64,000 nt of DNA from Kuschelorhynchus macadamiae (lineage: Eukaryota > Arthropoda > Insecta > Coleoptera > Curculionidae), in assembly GCA_030620095.1 (NCBI GenBank), contig JAUTXW010004475.1, forward strand, positions 186,001-250,000, in the 5' to 3' direction. Made by a program: the position numbers and the translations under genes. The notes below the pieces were generated by a model. It made no database searches and was not told the DNA's origin. It worked only from the letters and a program-made list of their open reading frames with translations. Shown one piece after another: positions 46,471 through 56,783 of this stretch (positions are counted from its first letter, which is position 1; each line of letters starts with the position of its first letter).

Positions 46471-46734
46471 TTAAATAGCTTTAGAATTATTGCTTGTATT
46501 ATTATTAATCCCACTTGGAGTTTCATTTGATAAAGTTAATGGATCTTTCAATAAATCTTTATTCTGAATGTTTGACCAAAAAGTAGGATATTTTAGCACT
46601 TTATCATCTTCATATGGTAATAGGAACAAATTCTTGGCGTATGGGAGAAACAGACCAACATGGAAAATAAAAGTGTATGTAAGGAGTGTTATAAATGGTA
46701 ACTTTCTTCTAAATCTTGCTCGCCTACCAGACAT
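46471..46734 (-). CDS. Hypothetical small single-TM membrane protein, 87 residues
   Basis: ATG at 46734 has an A-rich insect-style start context (GAAAAATG). The basic N-terminus MSGRRARFRRK is followed by one hydrophobic segment (about residues 12-33, LPFITLLTYTFIFHVGLFL), then YAKNLFLLPYEDDKVLKYPTFW and a Ser/Asn-rich tail. The arginine-rich start and single helix suggest a mitochondrial or ER small membrane protein. I do not recognise the family. It converges with the candidate gene at 46025-46432. A GTATGT donor-like site occurs at about 46440, after the stop. Confidence 0.45.
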   Translation of the reverse strand: MSGRRARFRRKLPFITLLTYTFIFHVGLFLPYAKNLFLLPYEDDKVLKYPTFWSNIQNKDLLKDPLTLSNETPSGINNNTSNNSKAI

Positions 46735-46744
46735 TTTTCAACTG

Positions 46745-48690
46745 TGACCAGATAATACACCTCTGTTAAATTTTATGATTTTGTAAAGTTATTGACAAAT
46801 TCACTGTAATAATTTTGACAAGTTGACAAGTAATTTTTAGTTTAGCAGGTGGTCACATAGAAGCAGTTAATATTAAGTTTATTATATAATACCCTCAAGT
46901 TCATACGAAAACATCAGATGCAAAAAGGAAGAAAGTTACATAAAATAAAATTAACCTGTTGAAGCTAAAAATTACTAAGAAAACTATGGAATACAGCTGA
47001 TTAAGTTAACAAAACTAAAGGTTTAAGATAACCCAGTATGAAGGCGATTTAAATCAAAAAGGAAATCGAAGCACATACCAGGGAATTTAATCAATTTATA
47101 ACTGAATTTTACTAACTGAAAAATAATGACACAAAAAAATAAAAAAGAGGAGAATATTCCTCTATTTTCTTCCATAACGTCATGATGCTTTAAGTACCAA
47201 GAGAAGTGCCATAAAAACAGCACTTCCTCTAAAAATACACTATGTGAATACTATGCACAGAGGACTGTCCAAAAAGAAAATTTAACGCATCAATTTGTGG
47301 CTGGCCAACCCGTGTCGTAGAGGGGCAGCTTGTCAATGCGAGGTAATATTTTTAGTTCTCCGCGAATTCCTGTTGCCAAGTTGTGCCCAGATTGAGGATT
47401 TCACAATATACCAAAACGAGTTTTAAGATTGTAATTATAGTTAGATTTATTAATTCTGATATGATCGATATGCTTATTTTTATTCTACTCACTACTTATG
47501 GTATTCAATTTAATAAAACAAATCAATTTTCTAAAGTTGCTTGAAATATCATAGTTTCTTTTGGCTAAGTTTCATAATATTTCCAAATATGAAATATGGA
47601 AAAGAAAACGACAGTATTGTTTTAAAGAAACCTAGTTAAAACAGAAAGGCGATGACACTTTTTGATACTAAGTTCTCCCCTAAAACGGTTTCCCTTTTGC
47701 TTTTAAAGTGTTTTTAACGAAAAATATATTCTAGAATTTTGTATGTTAACAACTAAAGCATTTTTTCTCTTTCTAAATTTGGCGGTTATAAAAACGTATC
47801 GATGAAGGTACACAGGTACTGTGTACTAGAGGGATAGTTATCTACCAAACGACACAGATTTTGGGCAAATAGAAAGAATGCTTAAAAATCAGATTCGAAT
47901 TTACACGACTTCATGTCTGTAATCGGAAGTTGCAAGAAACACGACAAATTTGTGATAAACAAGTTGTGAACAGAAAAGTTAGTATTAATAAAGAAAAAAT
48001 TAGTTGGTTAAAAATTAAAATCATAAAACTTGAAAAGGCAAAACCCAATTCAGTTTTTATGCGAGTCTCACTCACCTGGAAAAAGTCATTTTAAAGAAAT
48101 AGATACCTCCAAATCAACACGAGGTAAAAAACTCCAATTTTTGATTCCCAAAAATAAAAACTGCTTCACCCTGAAAGAAAAGCCATTTCAAAGAAAAAAT
48201 TGAATGACATTAAATTTTAGAAACCATGTGAAAATCCTTGTAAAAATTCGCATCAAGTTCAAAAAATACAAAAAAGTGATTTCAAAAACAAATTTTTTGA
48301 AGACAAAAAACATAAACAACTACTAATGGATATCTTAAGTGTATAAGTTTTATGAATGTTTAGGTAGGTACATACTATTTTTGGTTTTTAAGTGTGCTTG
48401 TTATAAATTTTGTTTGTGTAAAAGAAAATTAACTTTGGAGGATATAATAAAAATACTTCCCTTTTACGAGGGAAGTAAAAACCTAAAATTCCTTCTTTTG
48501 GCAAGTCCTCCAAATGTAAAATATTTTCATTTCTCTATTGTTACAGACAAAAAATATGTTACTGATGAACGCCAACCATGAATGGTCGAAACGTCTAATA
48601 AACAAAAAAGCAACATCAACATTAAGAAAAATTAAATAAAGTTGTTTAATTTCGTATTATCTTTCCTCTTGAACCACAAATACCCAAGAA
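46745..48690. other. Unassigned; one degenerate hammerhead-like motif at 48559-48595
   Basis: No gene recognised. CTGATGA (48562-48568) is followed by an ACCAT/ATGGT hairpin and GAAAC (about 48588), but the stem base does not pair well. ACGAGGGAAGTAAAA near 48467 belongs to the TTCCCTCGT family. Confidence 0.35.
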
Positions 48691-48697
48691 AAAACAA

Positions 48698-49128
<431 letters not shown>

Positions 49129-49129
49129 A

Positions 49130-50455
49130 TCGGTCATTTTTATATATATTATATCTTGTACAGTACCGGAGCTTGTCATTAAATGCAAATACTTCTATAG
49201 AATGAAGAGAAAAATACCACACCAGTTTATACAAATATAAAAAAATAATAAAACAAATGTGCTGTATATTTAAATAGTTTAAACTGCAGTCTGCTAATAG
49301 ATAATTAAAAATTACCTTTAATTATTTAAATGGCCAAACTGAGGTAAAAGTAAAAATCTTACACAAATTAATAAGGCTAAGTTAACGAAAACACTTGTTT
49401 AAAATTTATTTATTATTTATTTTACAAAGAATACAACTTATTTATTTTACAAAGAATACAACACATGACAATTGTTTCACCAACACTGTGGCTTCATCAG
49501 CTGCTAGATCTTAATTTTTTTTTGATGGTTCACTCTAGATTTAAAAATAAAATATACTCTTTTTCTGTCACGACATGTCAAAAACTGACAATTAAGGGTG
49601 GGTTGCACTGATTATGTTGTCTTGCAGTCAAATAAACCTAAATACATAATAGGACGTTCTATTTAAAATACAAAATATTTGGTCATTTCCGGCTAAACCT
49701 GGCTGTCTCATCTTTTTGGGCTATTCTGTAAACTGGAAAAAAACATTTTGTATACAAAAACTAAAATAATTTTTACGTAGGTATGCCATTTTTCGAAATT
49801 TTACGTAGTTCTTTAATATATAATCGAAGTAAATTAAAAATCTCCGCCAATGACCTTCACAATTTTTCAGTGTCAGAACATTTACTTCTCGATTTACTCC
49901 AATTATTTCTGTTTTCAGTTTTGACTATTACCGGTTTGCGTATTCTCAAAATATGAATTTTTACTTCCCTGGTAAAAGGGAAATATTGTAATCGTGAAAA
50001 TATCACCCACCGAGATTTTTTTTCAGATCTTCACGTTTCAGGGTCCCTGGAGCAGATTTTGACCATACTGAAAGTGATTATATGTCCTAGAAAGAAAGGG
50101 GGCTGTAAAGAAATTGCAAAAAATGAAAATAATGTTAAGTAGCATCAGAACTATCACCCTTATTATGGGTCAGCAAAATTTCAAACGGGCAAGCAATATA
50201 TTACCGATATCTTATGGGTCACCAAATTAGGGACTTCCGTAAAAATTCAAGATGGCGGAACAATGTTAAAAACATTTTGTTAGACTAATGTATTATTTAG
50301 GGTTAAGACCCAGTAAGAAAAAAACAAAACTGTTTTTTAAAATTATTAACGTTTCGCAACTTTATTGTTAACACATATATAGATCCCATTTCCTGCATGA
50401 AACCCATATTATCAGTCTTTACCTACTCTGTTGGCCCGCAGATATTCCCAGATAT
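49130..50455. other. Unassigned; hammerhead-like motif at 49465-49503 (minus)
   Basis: On the minus strand CTGATGA (49494-49500), A, stem GCCA/TGGT, GAAAC, AATT, GTC. There is a short direct repeat TTATTTTACAAAGAATACAA at 49418 and 49444. One CCATCTTG-type unit (reversed) lies near 50230-50290. No gene. Confidence 0.4.
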
Positions 50456-50524
50456 CAAGTTTCTATATGACTAAACTAGAAATAAGACACAAAGTCTTGG
50501 TCTCAGTCAAAAAGAGTATAATGC

Positions 50525-50562
50525 GGTTACACGTGTTTCGCCTTTTCAGGCATCATCAGACC
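50525..50562 (-). ncRNA. Hammerhead-ribozyme-like motif in PLE end (left copy)
   Basis: Minus strand: GGT, CTGATGA, extra T, stem II GCCT-GAAA-AGGC, GAAAC, loop ACGT, GTA (predicted cleavage site), ACC closing a three-pair stem I with GGT. Identical in core to the right copy at 52997-53034. Confidence 0.65.
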
Positions 50563-50796
50563 TACAATTAATATAACAATCAAAAACTATCACTATAAAT
50601 ATACAAAATTCAAACAGACCTTCGACATTAACTAAAATCACAAGAACAAATCAAACAACTATAACGTCACATGTTAAAATACACACGGAGATGAGGTTAA
50701 GAAACTAAGGTATTGACACGCGCAGATAAAAGTTGAACCAAATAAAAGACAAAAAAATATATAAATAAAAAATATAAAAAAAGGTTATTGATATAC

Positions 50797-50874
50797 CCAG
50801 GAATTGAACCCGAGTCTCCGGCGTGACACACCGAGATACTGACCACCACTCTACCAGCAGGTCCAATGAAAAGT
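50797..50874 (-). other. tRNA-Asp(GTC)-like sequence in PLE terminal repeat (left copy)
   Basis: Minus strand from 50874: D arm GGTAGAGTGGTGGTCAGTATC, anticodon arm TCGGT-GTGTCAC-GCCGG (anticodon GTC), AGAC, T arm TCGGG-TTCAATT-CCTGG. D, anticodon and T arms all fold with some wobbles and align with eukaryotic tRNA-Asp. The acceptor stem does not pair (GGACCTG versus GGGTATA), so it is not a mature tRNA gene. A and B boxes remain plausible pol III promoter parts. Confidence 0.7.
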
Positions 50875-50974
50875 TTATACATTATCTTCCTGCCGATTAA
50901 TATTAATACCAAGATTATTAAAAATTAGTTGAGGTTCGAAATTGAAGACATCATTAACACAATGTAAAACTCAG

Positions 50975-52525
50975 TCAACTTCTTTTAGCCCTTGTAATTT
51001 CCATCTTCTCTAACAAATCCAGTTTTTTACTCTTTGGACACTCGTGTAGTATCTTTACATTGTTTGGTATAGAGAAATGGTGTCCAGTTGTCAGCAAGTG
51101 GTTAGCAAAAGCCGACTTTGTCTCAGTGATATCAGTGTTTTTATATTTATCGAAAAGGCTAAAATGTTCCCGGACCCTAGTGGAAATCCTTCTCCCTGAT
51201 TGTCCGATATATACAGCAGAACAATCGCCACAGCCCAATGAGTACACCCCTGATTTTGAGAGATGTTCAGTCTTATCGTTGGTCATTACTAGATGTCTCT
51301 TAAGAGAGTTCACTGTTTTAAAAGCAATTGAGACATCTAGATGTTTGAAAAACTTCGCCACCTGCATTGAAATATTACCAAAAAATGTTAAACCTTTGAA
51401 GCATTTTTTAAGTGTTGGTTTAGAGTGAATAATATTAAAGGAAAGTTTGTATTTATTGAAAAACTTAAAATAAAGTCTATTGATGGAGTGGATAGGAAAA
51501 CCGTTGTTGAAAGCAATTTGTTTTATAATCTGCAATTCCTGATTGAAAGCTTCCCTGGAAAGAGGTATTTTGAACAACCGATAGAAAAATGAGTTGAAGG
51601 CTGCAAACTTGTGTGAGTGAGGAGAAATGGAACTAAATTGAATAACGTTATCTGTAGACGATTGTTTTCTGTATATTTCAAATTCTATTTTGGTATTGTT
51701 CCTGATTAACATTAAATCTAAGAAAGGTAATCTACCCTCATTCTCCATCTCTAGAGTAAAATCTATTTTGTTATGAAGGGAGTTAACATAATTTAAAAAA
51801 TCGGTCAACTCCTGATTGTTTCCTTTCCACACGATACATATATCATCTACGTACCTCTTGTAAGCTAATAGATGGTTGGCAAAACGGCTTTTCATAATCT
51901 TTGCCTCCAAATCACTCATAAAAATCTCACTAAGAAAAGGGGAAAGGCAGGAACCCATCGCTAGACCCGTTAACTGTCTAAAAAATAAGCCATTAAATTT
52001 GAAAAAATTTTGGTTCAGTACGGTGGAGAGCAGAGAAACGAGATTCTCCTTTACTAGTGCTGGTAGGGCAGTTTTCTCTAATAAACTCTTTACCAATTTA
52101 ATGCATTCGTTGGGGGGTATGCTGGGGAACAAATTTTTTACATCTAAGGAAATTAATATTGCATCATGCGGAATGTCAACATTTTTGAGGTACTGCGCCA
52201 AATCTACCGAATTTTTTGTGGAGTAAGTATTCTGAAAACCCGTAACCTCTCTCAAAACTTTATTTAGCCACGAAGACAAACGGTAACAGGGTGAGTCAAC
52301 AAAAGACACCACGGGTCTGATAGGGTTTCCCTCCTTATGTACCTTAGGTAAACCGTAGAGCAAAGGATTCATAGGATACAAATTATATTTCGAGGTTTTA
52401 AAATATTCCAAAGTTACCAACGTTTGATCAAGAACACCTTTAACCTTCACAAAGAATGAATTTGTGGGGTCCCTATTGATACTCTGGAACTCACCAGAGT
52501 CCAGGAAGTCTACAACCTTCTGCAC
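50975..52525 (-). CDS. Penelope-like reverse transcriptase / GIY-YIG endonuclease, 5'-truncated
   Basis: 516 open codons without frameshift. In order: NPLLYGLPKVHKEGNPIRPV (about 53-72), SFVDSPCYRLSSWLNKV, LISLDVKNLFPSIPPNE (catalytic Asp, about 123-140), LTGLAMGSCLSPFLSEIFM (about 186), YKRYVDDICIVWKG (YVDD, about 226), NKIDFTLEMENEGRLPFLDL (about 252-271), then the linker and the GIY-YIG nuclease: KSGVYSLGCGDCSAVYIGQS (about 427-446) with GRRISTRVREHF. All RT catalytic residues are present. The first codon is GTG at the truncation junction, so the N-terminal ~250 residues of a full PLE protein are missing. The C-terminus stops early at RAKRS; the inverted copy reads on into PVLHCVNDVFNFEPQLIFNN. 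Confidence 0.92.
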   Translation of the reverse strand: MQKVVDFLDSGEFQSINRDPTNSFFVKVKGVLDQTLVTLEYFKTSKYNLYPMNPLLYGLPKVHKEGNPIRPVVSFVDSPCYRLSSWLNKVLREVTGFQNTYSTKNSVDLAQYLKNVDIPHDAILISLDVKNLFPSIPPNECIKLVKSLLEKTALPALVKENLVSLLSTVLNQNFFKFNGLFFRQLTGLAMGSCLSPFLSEIFMSDLEAKIMKSRFANHLLAYKRYVDDICIVWKGNNQELTDFLNYVNSLHNKIDFTLEMENEGRLPFLDLMLIRNNTKIEFEIYRKQSSTDNVIQFSSISPHSHKFAAFNSFFYRLFKIPLSREAFNQELQIIKQIAFNNGFPIHSINRLYFKFFNKYKLSFNIIHSKPTLKKCFKGLTFFGNISMQVAKFFKHLDVSIAFKTVNSLKRHLVMTNDKTEHLSKSGVYSLGCGDCSAVYIGQSGRRISTRVREHFSLFDKYKNTDITETKSAFANHLLTTGHHFSIPNNVKILHECPKSKKLDLLEKMEITRAKRS

Positions 52526-52694
52526 GTAAAGAGTAAAAAACTGGATTTGTTAGAGAAGATGGAAATTACAAGGGCTAAAAGAAGCCCAGTTTTACATTGT
52601 GTTAATGATGTCTTCAATTTCGAACCTCAACTAATTTTTAATAATCTTGGTACTAATATTAATCGGCAGGAAGATAATGTATAAACTTTTCATT

Positions 52695-52763
52695 GGACCT
52701 GCTGGTAGAGTGGTGGTCAGTATCTCGGTGTGTCACGCCGCAGGGTCGGGTTCAATTCCTGGG
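52695..52763 (+). other. tRNA-Asp(GTC)-like sequence in PLE terminal repeat (right copy)
   Basis: Same fold as the left copy; the anticodon loop GTGTCAC is kept but the variable region reads CAGGG instead of GAGAC, weakening the anticodon stem's 3' neighbour. The T arm keeps TTCAATT. Confidence 0.65.
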
Positions 52764-52996
52764 TATATCAATAACCTTTTTTTATATTTTTTATTTATAT
52801 ATTTTTTTGTCTTTTATTTGATTCAACTTTTATTTGCGCGTGTCAATACCTTAGTTTCTTAACCTCATCTCAGTGTGTATTTTAACATGTGACGTTATAG
52901 TTGTTTGATTTGTTCTTGTGATTTTAGTTAATGTCGAAGGTCTGTTTGAATTTTGTATATTTGTAGTGATAGTTTTTGATTGTTATATTAATTGTA

Positions 52997-53034
52997 GGTC
53001 TGATGATGCCTGAAAAGGCGAAACACGTGTAACC
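52997..53034 (+). ncRNA. Hammerhead-ribozyme-like motif in PLE end (right copy)
   Basis: GGT (52997-52999), CTGATGA (53000-53006), extra T, GCCT-GAAA-AGGC, GAAAC (53020-53024), ACGT, GTA (53029-53031), ACC (53032-53034). Same layout as the left copy on the other strand. Confidence 0.65.
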
Positions 53035-53239
53035 GCATTATACTCTTTTTGACTGAGACCGAGACTTTGTGTCTTATTTCTAGTTTAGTCATTTGAAACT
53101 TGGTCTCTTAGAGAATATGGAGGCTTTCTTAAAGTTTCTATATGGTTTTTCGGGTTAGGACCCGAACCCCAAATAATACATCACTCTAATATATCAAGAG
53201 AATCGCTAACTAAAACCAATTAGAAAGTTAAATAAATAT

Positions 53240-53720
53240 TACTAAAAAATTAATTATCCAATTTACGAACTGGTAAGATTTTGATATGAATCCAAGATTG
53301 CAAAACAAAATAGCGGCCTAATAAAATATTTAAGAAATCAGCCTGAAAATATTATTTATTAAATTCATTTCAATTTTTAAGTGCGATAAAGAGAGATAAA
53401 TTGGTAAAGTTGTGTTACGAATTTAAGATGGCGAAACAAAATGGCGGCCAAATATTTTTTTTTAAATCAACGTAAAAAAATCTTATTCAATTGAATTTTC
53501 ATTTTGCAGAAAAATTAGATGTAAAAATGGGGTAAACTGGTACGAATTCAACATGACATAATAAAACGGCGGTATGTGTCAATGTAAAAACTACTTATTC
53601 AATTTATTTTAAATTATGCCCAAAAGTCAAGTGTGACATAGGCAGAAAGAAACCAGTAAAATATAGGTAGGAATCCAATATGATGGAACAAAATGGCGCT
53701 CAATAAAAATGTTTGAAAAG
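53240..53720. repeat. Reversed units of the CCATTTTGTTTCGCC family
   Basis: Four reversed units near 53290, 53425, 53545 and 53670 (for example GATGGCGAAACAAAATGGCG), spaced about 125 bp apart. They are related to the array at 39460-40830. The 53110-53240 stretch before them is featureless. Confidence 0.6.
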
Positions 53721-53732
53721 ACAGTAGATGTA

Positions 53733-53736
<4 letters not shown>

Positions 53737-53781
<45 letters not shown>
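53737..53781. repeat. (TA)n microsatellite
   Basis: About 22 TA units. Confidence 0.95.
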
Positions 53782-53782
<1 letters not shown>

Positions 53783-53984
53783 TGTTACTATAGTCAAAAG
53801 CAGTGTTATCGTGCGGGTCATACGATTTATCAACGACAAACTTTTTGAGTTTGTTTTTCTTTTATTACATGTAATCATATCCTCCGCATAAAACCAGGAA
53901 GATTAATTAGATAGACCTATGATATTTTCATATGAAAAAAGAAGATAAACATATAAATACCAGCAGTTGCAAAAATCTTTGAGC

Positions 53985-55336
53985 GATGTCACTACAAAGT
54001 CAGATTGACAAGTCAGTGACAAAATCAGTAATAGAAAACAATTTTCGGGTTTTTTGCATCCACAAGCGAAAAAAATGATATTAAATCTAATAAAATATTA
54101 CGAAAATGAAAATTCACCGGCCAATATCCAGGAGACAGTAGCAAAAGCTCTGGGAATCTGTATAAGGACTGTGCAGAAAATTGTGCGTGAAAACAGCATA
54201 ATTTACTACCGAAGAAGATTAAGAAATGTACACGAAAAAAGCCAAAGACAGAAGACTTAAGTGACAATGTAAAAATGGATGTTCGTAATGCAATTTACGA
54301 TTTATACACATCAAAAACTAATATAACTCTTCAAGTTTTAAAAGAAGCTTTAAAAAATCGAGGCATATTCGAAATTGGACTAAAATCGTTGTCAAAATTA
54401 ATAAAAATGTTGGGTTTTCAATATAAAAAGGACTGTAATTGAAGATTTTTATGCGAGTTGCCACATATAGCAAGTCAGCGTATCCAGTTTTTAAAGAAAT
54501 ACAAGGAAAATGTTAATTCCAAATTTAGAAAAGTAGTATTTTTAGATGAGACTTGGATATTTTCTAATAGAAGTGGTTCGAAATCTTGGCAGGACGAGTC
54601 TGTAAAAAGTGTCAAGAGAAAAAAGGGATGTGGGACGGGAAAACGGTTCACCATTTTGCACGCAGGTTCTTCAACAGGATTTCTCCCAGGTGCAAGTTTA
54701 CTGTTTTCTTCAACATCCAAAAGTATAAACTACCATGATAATATGAACTGTGAACTGTTTGAAAAGTGGTTAAAAAAACAACTGATTCCAAATTTAGATG
54801 CTCCATCTTTAATCATTCTGGACAATGCATCTTATCATTCAAAAATCTTAAATAAACAACCTACTTCATCCTGGAAGAAAAGTGATATTTATGACTGGCT
54901 AATAAAACAAAAACAAAATCCTTTACCCAATATGCTGAAACTAGAACTTCTTTTAATGCCAAAATCTATTTAAAAACCAACAATATATGCCGTAGATGAA
55001 ATATTACGGGAAAATGGACATGAGGTTTTACGACTGCCGCCATACCATTACCGGTTTAACGCAATAAAATTAATATGGGCTGGGGCAAAATCATATTACG
55101 AAAAACACGTGAACGATGGTCTTACATCAGATGAAGTGCAAATTGTTTGGCAAGATTCATCAAATTATATTACGCCAGAGTACTGCAAGAAATCTGTGGA
55201 ACATACGGAGAAATTAATATGGGATTGGTGGAATAGGGAACGAGTTCTAGATGTCGAAATAGCACCAATGACCATTGCGCCATTTGAGGACGACTCAGAA
55301 GATGAAGACTTTTTAAGTGATGATGATATTTTTTAG
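53985..55336 (+). pseudogene. IS630/Tc1-like DDE transposase, frameshifted, catalytic Glu changed to Lys
   Basis: It starts MSLQSQIDKSVTKSV (53985), then shifts to HPQAKKMILNLIKYYENENS and AKALGICIRTVQKIVREN (helix-turn-helix), RRLRNVHEKSQRQKT, then DLSDNVKMDVRNAIYDLYTS, IGLKSLSKLIKMLGFQYKK, RKVVFLDETWIFSNRSGSK (first catalytic Asp), GKRFTILHAGSSTGFLPGA, IPNLDAPSLIILDNASYHS (second Asp), KPTIYAVDEILRENG, LPPYHYRFNAIKLIWAGAKS (usual FNAIELIWA) and the acidic tail DDSEDEDFLSDDDIF. It has at least three frame changes or stops, and the Glu-to-Lys change would abolish catalysis. This is a common insect multi-copy family. Confidence 0.85.
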
Positions 55337-55344
55337 TCTATAAT

Positions 55345-55640
55345 ATTAAAAAGTTTCTGAAGGATTATATTAGTCTTTGACGTGTATAAATCATAAATTG
55401 CATTAGGAATAATCATTTTTGCATTGTAACTTAAGTCTTTTGCCTTTGGATTTTTTCGTGTACATTTCTTAATCTTCTTCGGAAGTAAATTACGTTTTTT
55501 TCTTTTCATGCACAAGTTTCTCTACATTCCTTATATCAATTCTCAGAGCTTTTGCCACTGGCTCCTGGATATTAGCCAGTGAACTTGAATTTAAAATTTT
55601 TTTTATTAGATTTGACACCATTTTTTTGCTTACTTTTTTA
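55345..55640 (-). pseudogene. Inverted copy of the 5' part of the same transposase
   Basis: The minus strand matches 54057-54330 along its length: CTAATATCCAGGAG, GGCAAAAGCTCTG, CGAAGAAGATTAAGAAATGT, AATGCAATTTA-GATTTATACAC, AGACTAATATAA. It encodes frame-shifted RRLRNVHEKIQRQKT and NAIYDLYTSKTNIILQ. It begins only about 10 bp after the stop of the plus-strand copy, so the two form a head-to-tail-inverted pair. Confidence 0.8.
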
Positions 55641-55808
55641 GTACATTTGTAATTTTGTAGGCAATAAATAAATAATTATAGAATACTTGTTCCAATTTTA
55701 AAGTGTGTTTAAAATAAGTAAATTTTTTTATTAACTATAAGACAAAATTTGATATATAAAAATCGGTAAAATCGCTTTACCAGAAACTCGGGGCTAACGA
55801 AAAATACA

Positions 55809-55926
<118 letters not shown>

Positions 55927-55929
55927 TGT

Positions 55930-56070
55930 ATTTTTCGCATGGACACTGAAATTTGAAGAAATCGGATAAGTAATTATTTGGCTATGCCCCGAACAGACAG
56001 ACTGGCGGACAAACATACCTACAGACAGACGGAATTGAAAAAAAATGTTTTCCGGCATCTAGGGAACCTT
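55930..56070. repeat. Terminal block of the GACAGACAGAC repeat family
   Basis: CGAACAGACAGACTGGCGGA, then CAGACAGACGGAATTGAAAA and GGCATCTAGGGAACC. The same ordered blocks end the array at 40190-40800. Confidence 0.55.
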
Positions 56071-56074
56071 AAAC

Positions 56075-56590
56075 GTAAAGATCTGAAAAAATCTCACGAG
56101 GGAAGTATGTAATAACTAATTATATTGTGTTTTTAACAAAAGTGTATAATAGTTTTGCAAAATAAATGTCTTTTGTTATCACAATACAAAAAAAAAAGTT
56201 TTCTTTGCACAGGGGTGGCCCGCATTTAAATAAATGACACTGTATAAATGATTAGATTTTTAGGTCAAGCGGGGCTCATAATTTTTGGTGATTGATAAAA
56301 AAATCTCACTTTCATTAAGTGGCTGTATAAATAGAACATATCCTGATTGTTCCACTGATCCGAACCGCCTTCCGACTTTATTAAGGCGCTTGCCATTTTG
56401 TGTAGTTTTGTTTTTGCCAACCAGAAAATTTTAACCAGATACATATTTAGCGAATTTTCTTATTTACTCCCTCGGCATTTAATATATAATATTGCGTAAT
56501 ATAATAAAAAAAAAACTATTTTCTTCCTCCCTGTATATTTGTAAATAGCCCATCGAGATTTAATAGCTCGATAAAAGAATCACACAACAT
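56075..56590. other. Unassigned AT-rich DNA
   Basis: No gene or element recognised. Confidence 0.35.
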
Positions 56591-56783
56591 TTTAATAATA
56601 ATAATAATAATAATATTTTTATTTCTTCAGTTAAAAAGTATCTAAATATAATACATCACAATAACTAAAGAAAAGGTCAAAACATACAGTCATGCACAAG
56701 TTGAAGCATGTCAAAGTCGAGTTGCTCCTTTGACACACAAAACTATATGGGCGCACTAACCAATTTTTTGATACTTTAGGTGC

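Larger units (their letters stand above)
50457..53106 (-). mobile_element. Penelope-like element flanked by ~580-bp inverted copies of its 3' end
   Basis: The central ORF is on the minus strand. Its own 3' end and 3' flank (50457-51035) are repeated in opposite orientation at 52529-53106. The inverted copy starts inside the ORF's C-terminus (AAAAAACTGGATTTGTTAGAG region) and includes the tRNA-like block, the hammerhead and the outer end CAAGTTTC...ATGACTAAACTAG. The ORF is cut at its 5' side exactly where the inverted copy starts. PLEs are known to insert with direct or inverted partial copies and 5' truncation. Confidence 0.9.
52529..53106 (+). repeat. Inverted copy of the PLE 3' end
   Basis: It begins with the C-terminal codons for KKLDLLEKMEITRAKRS and continues PVLHCVNDVFN to a stop after NRQEDNV. 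The tRNA-Asp-like block, AT-rich tail, hammerhead and terminal ATGACTAAACTAG (reversed) follow. It differs from the left copy by scattered substitutions and a small indel (CCCAG here, GTTGACTGAG there). Confidence 0.9.

Noticed and set aside
51060..52226. Plus-strand ORFs of 116-122 codons
   Set aside because: Antisense shadows of the PLE ORF on the minus strand.
50797..52763. Functional tRNA-Asp genes
   Set aside because: Three arms fold, but the acceptor stems do not pair and both copies lie in PLE arms; called tRNA-like only.
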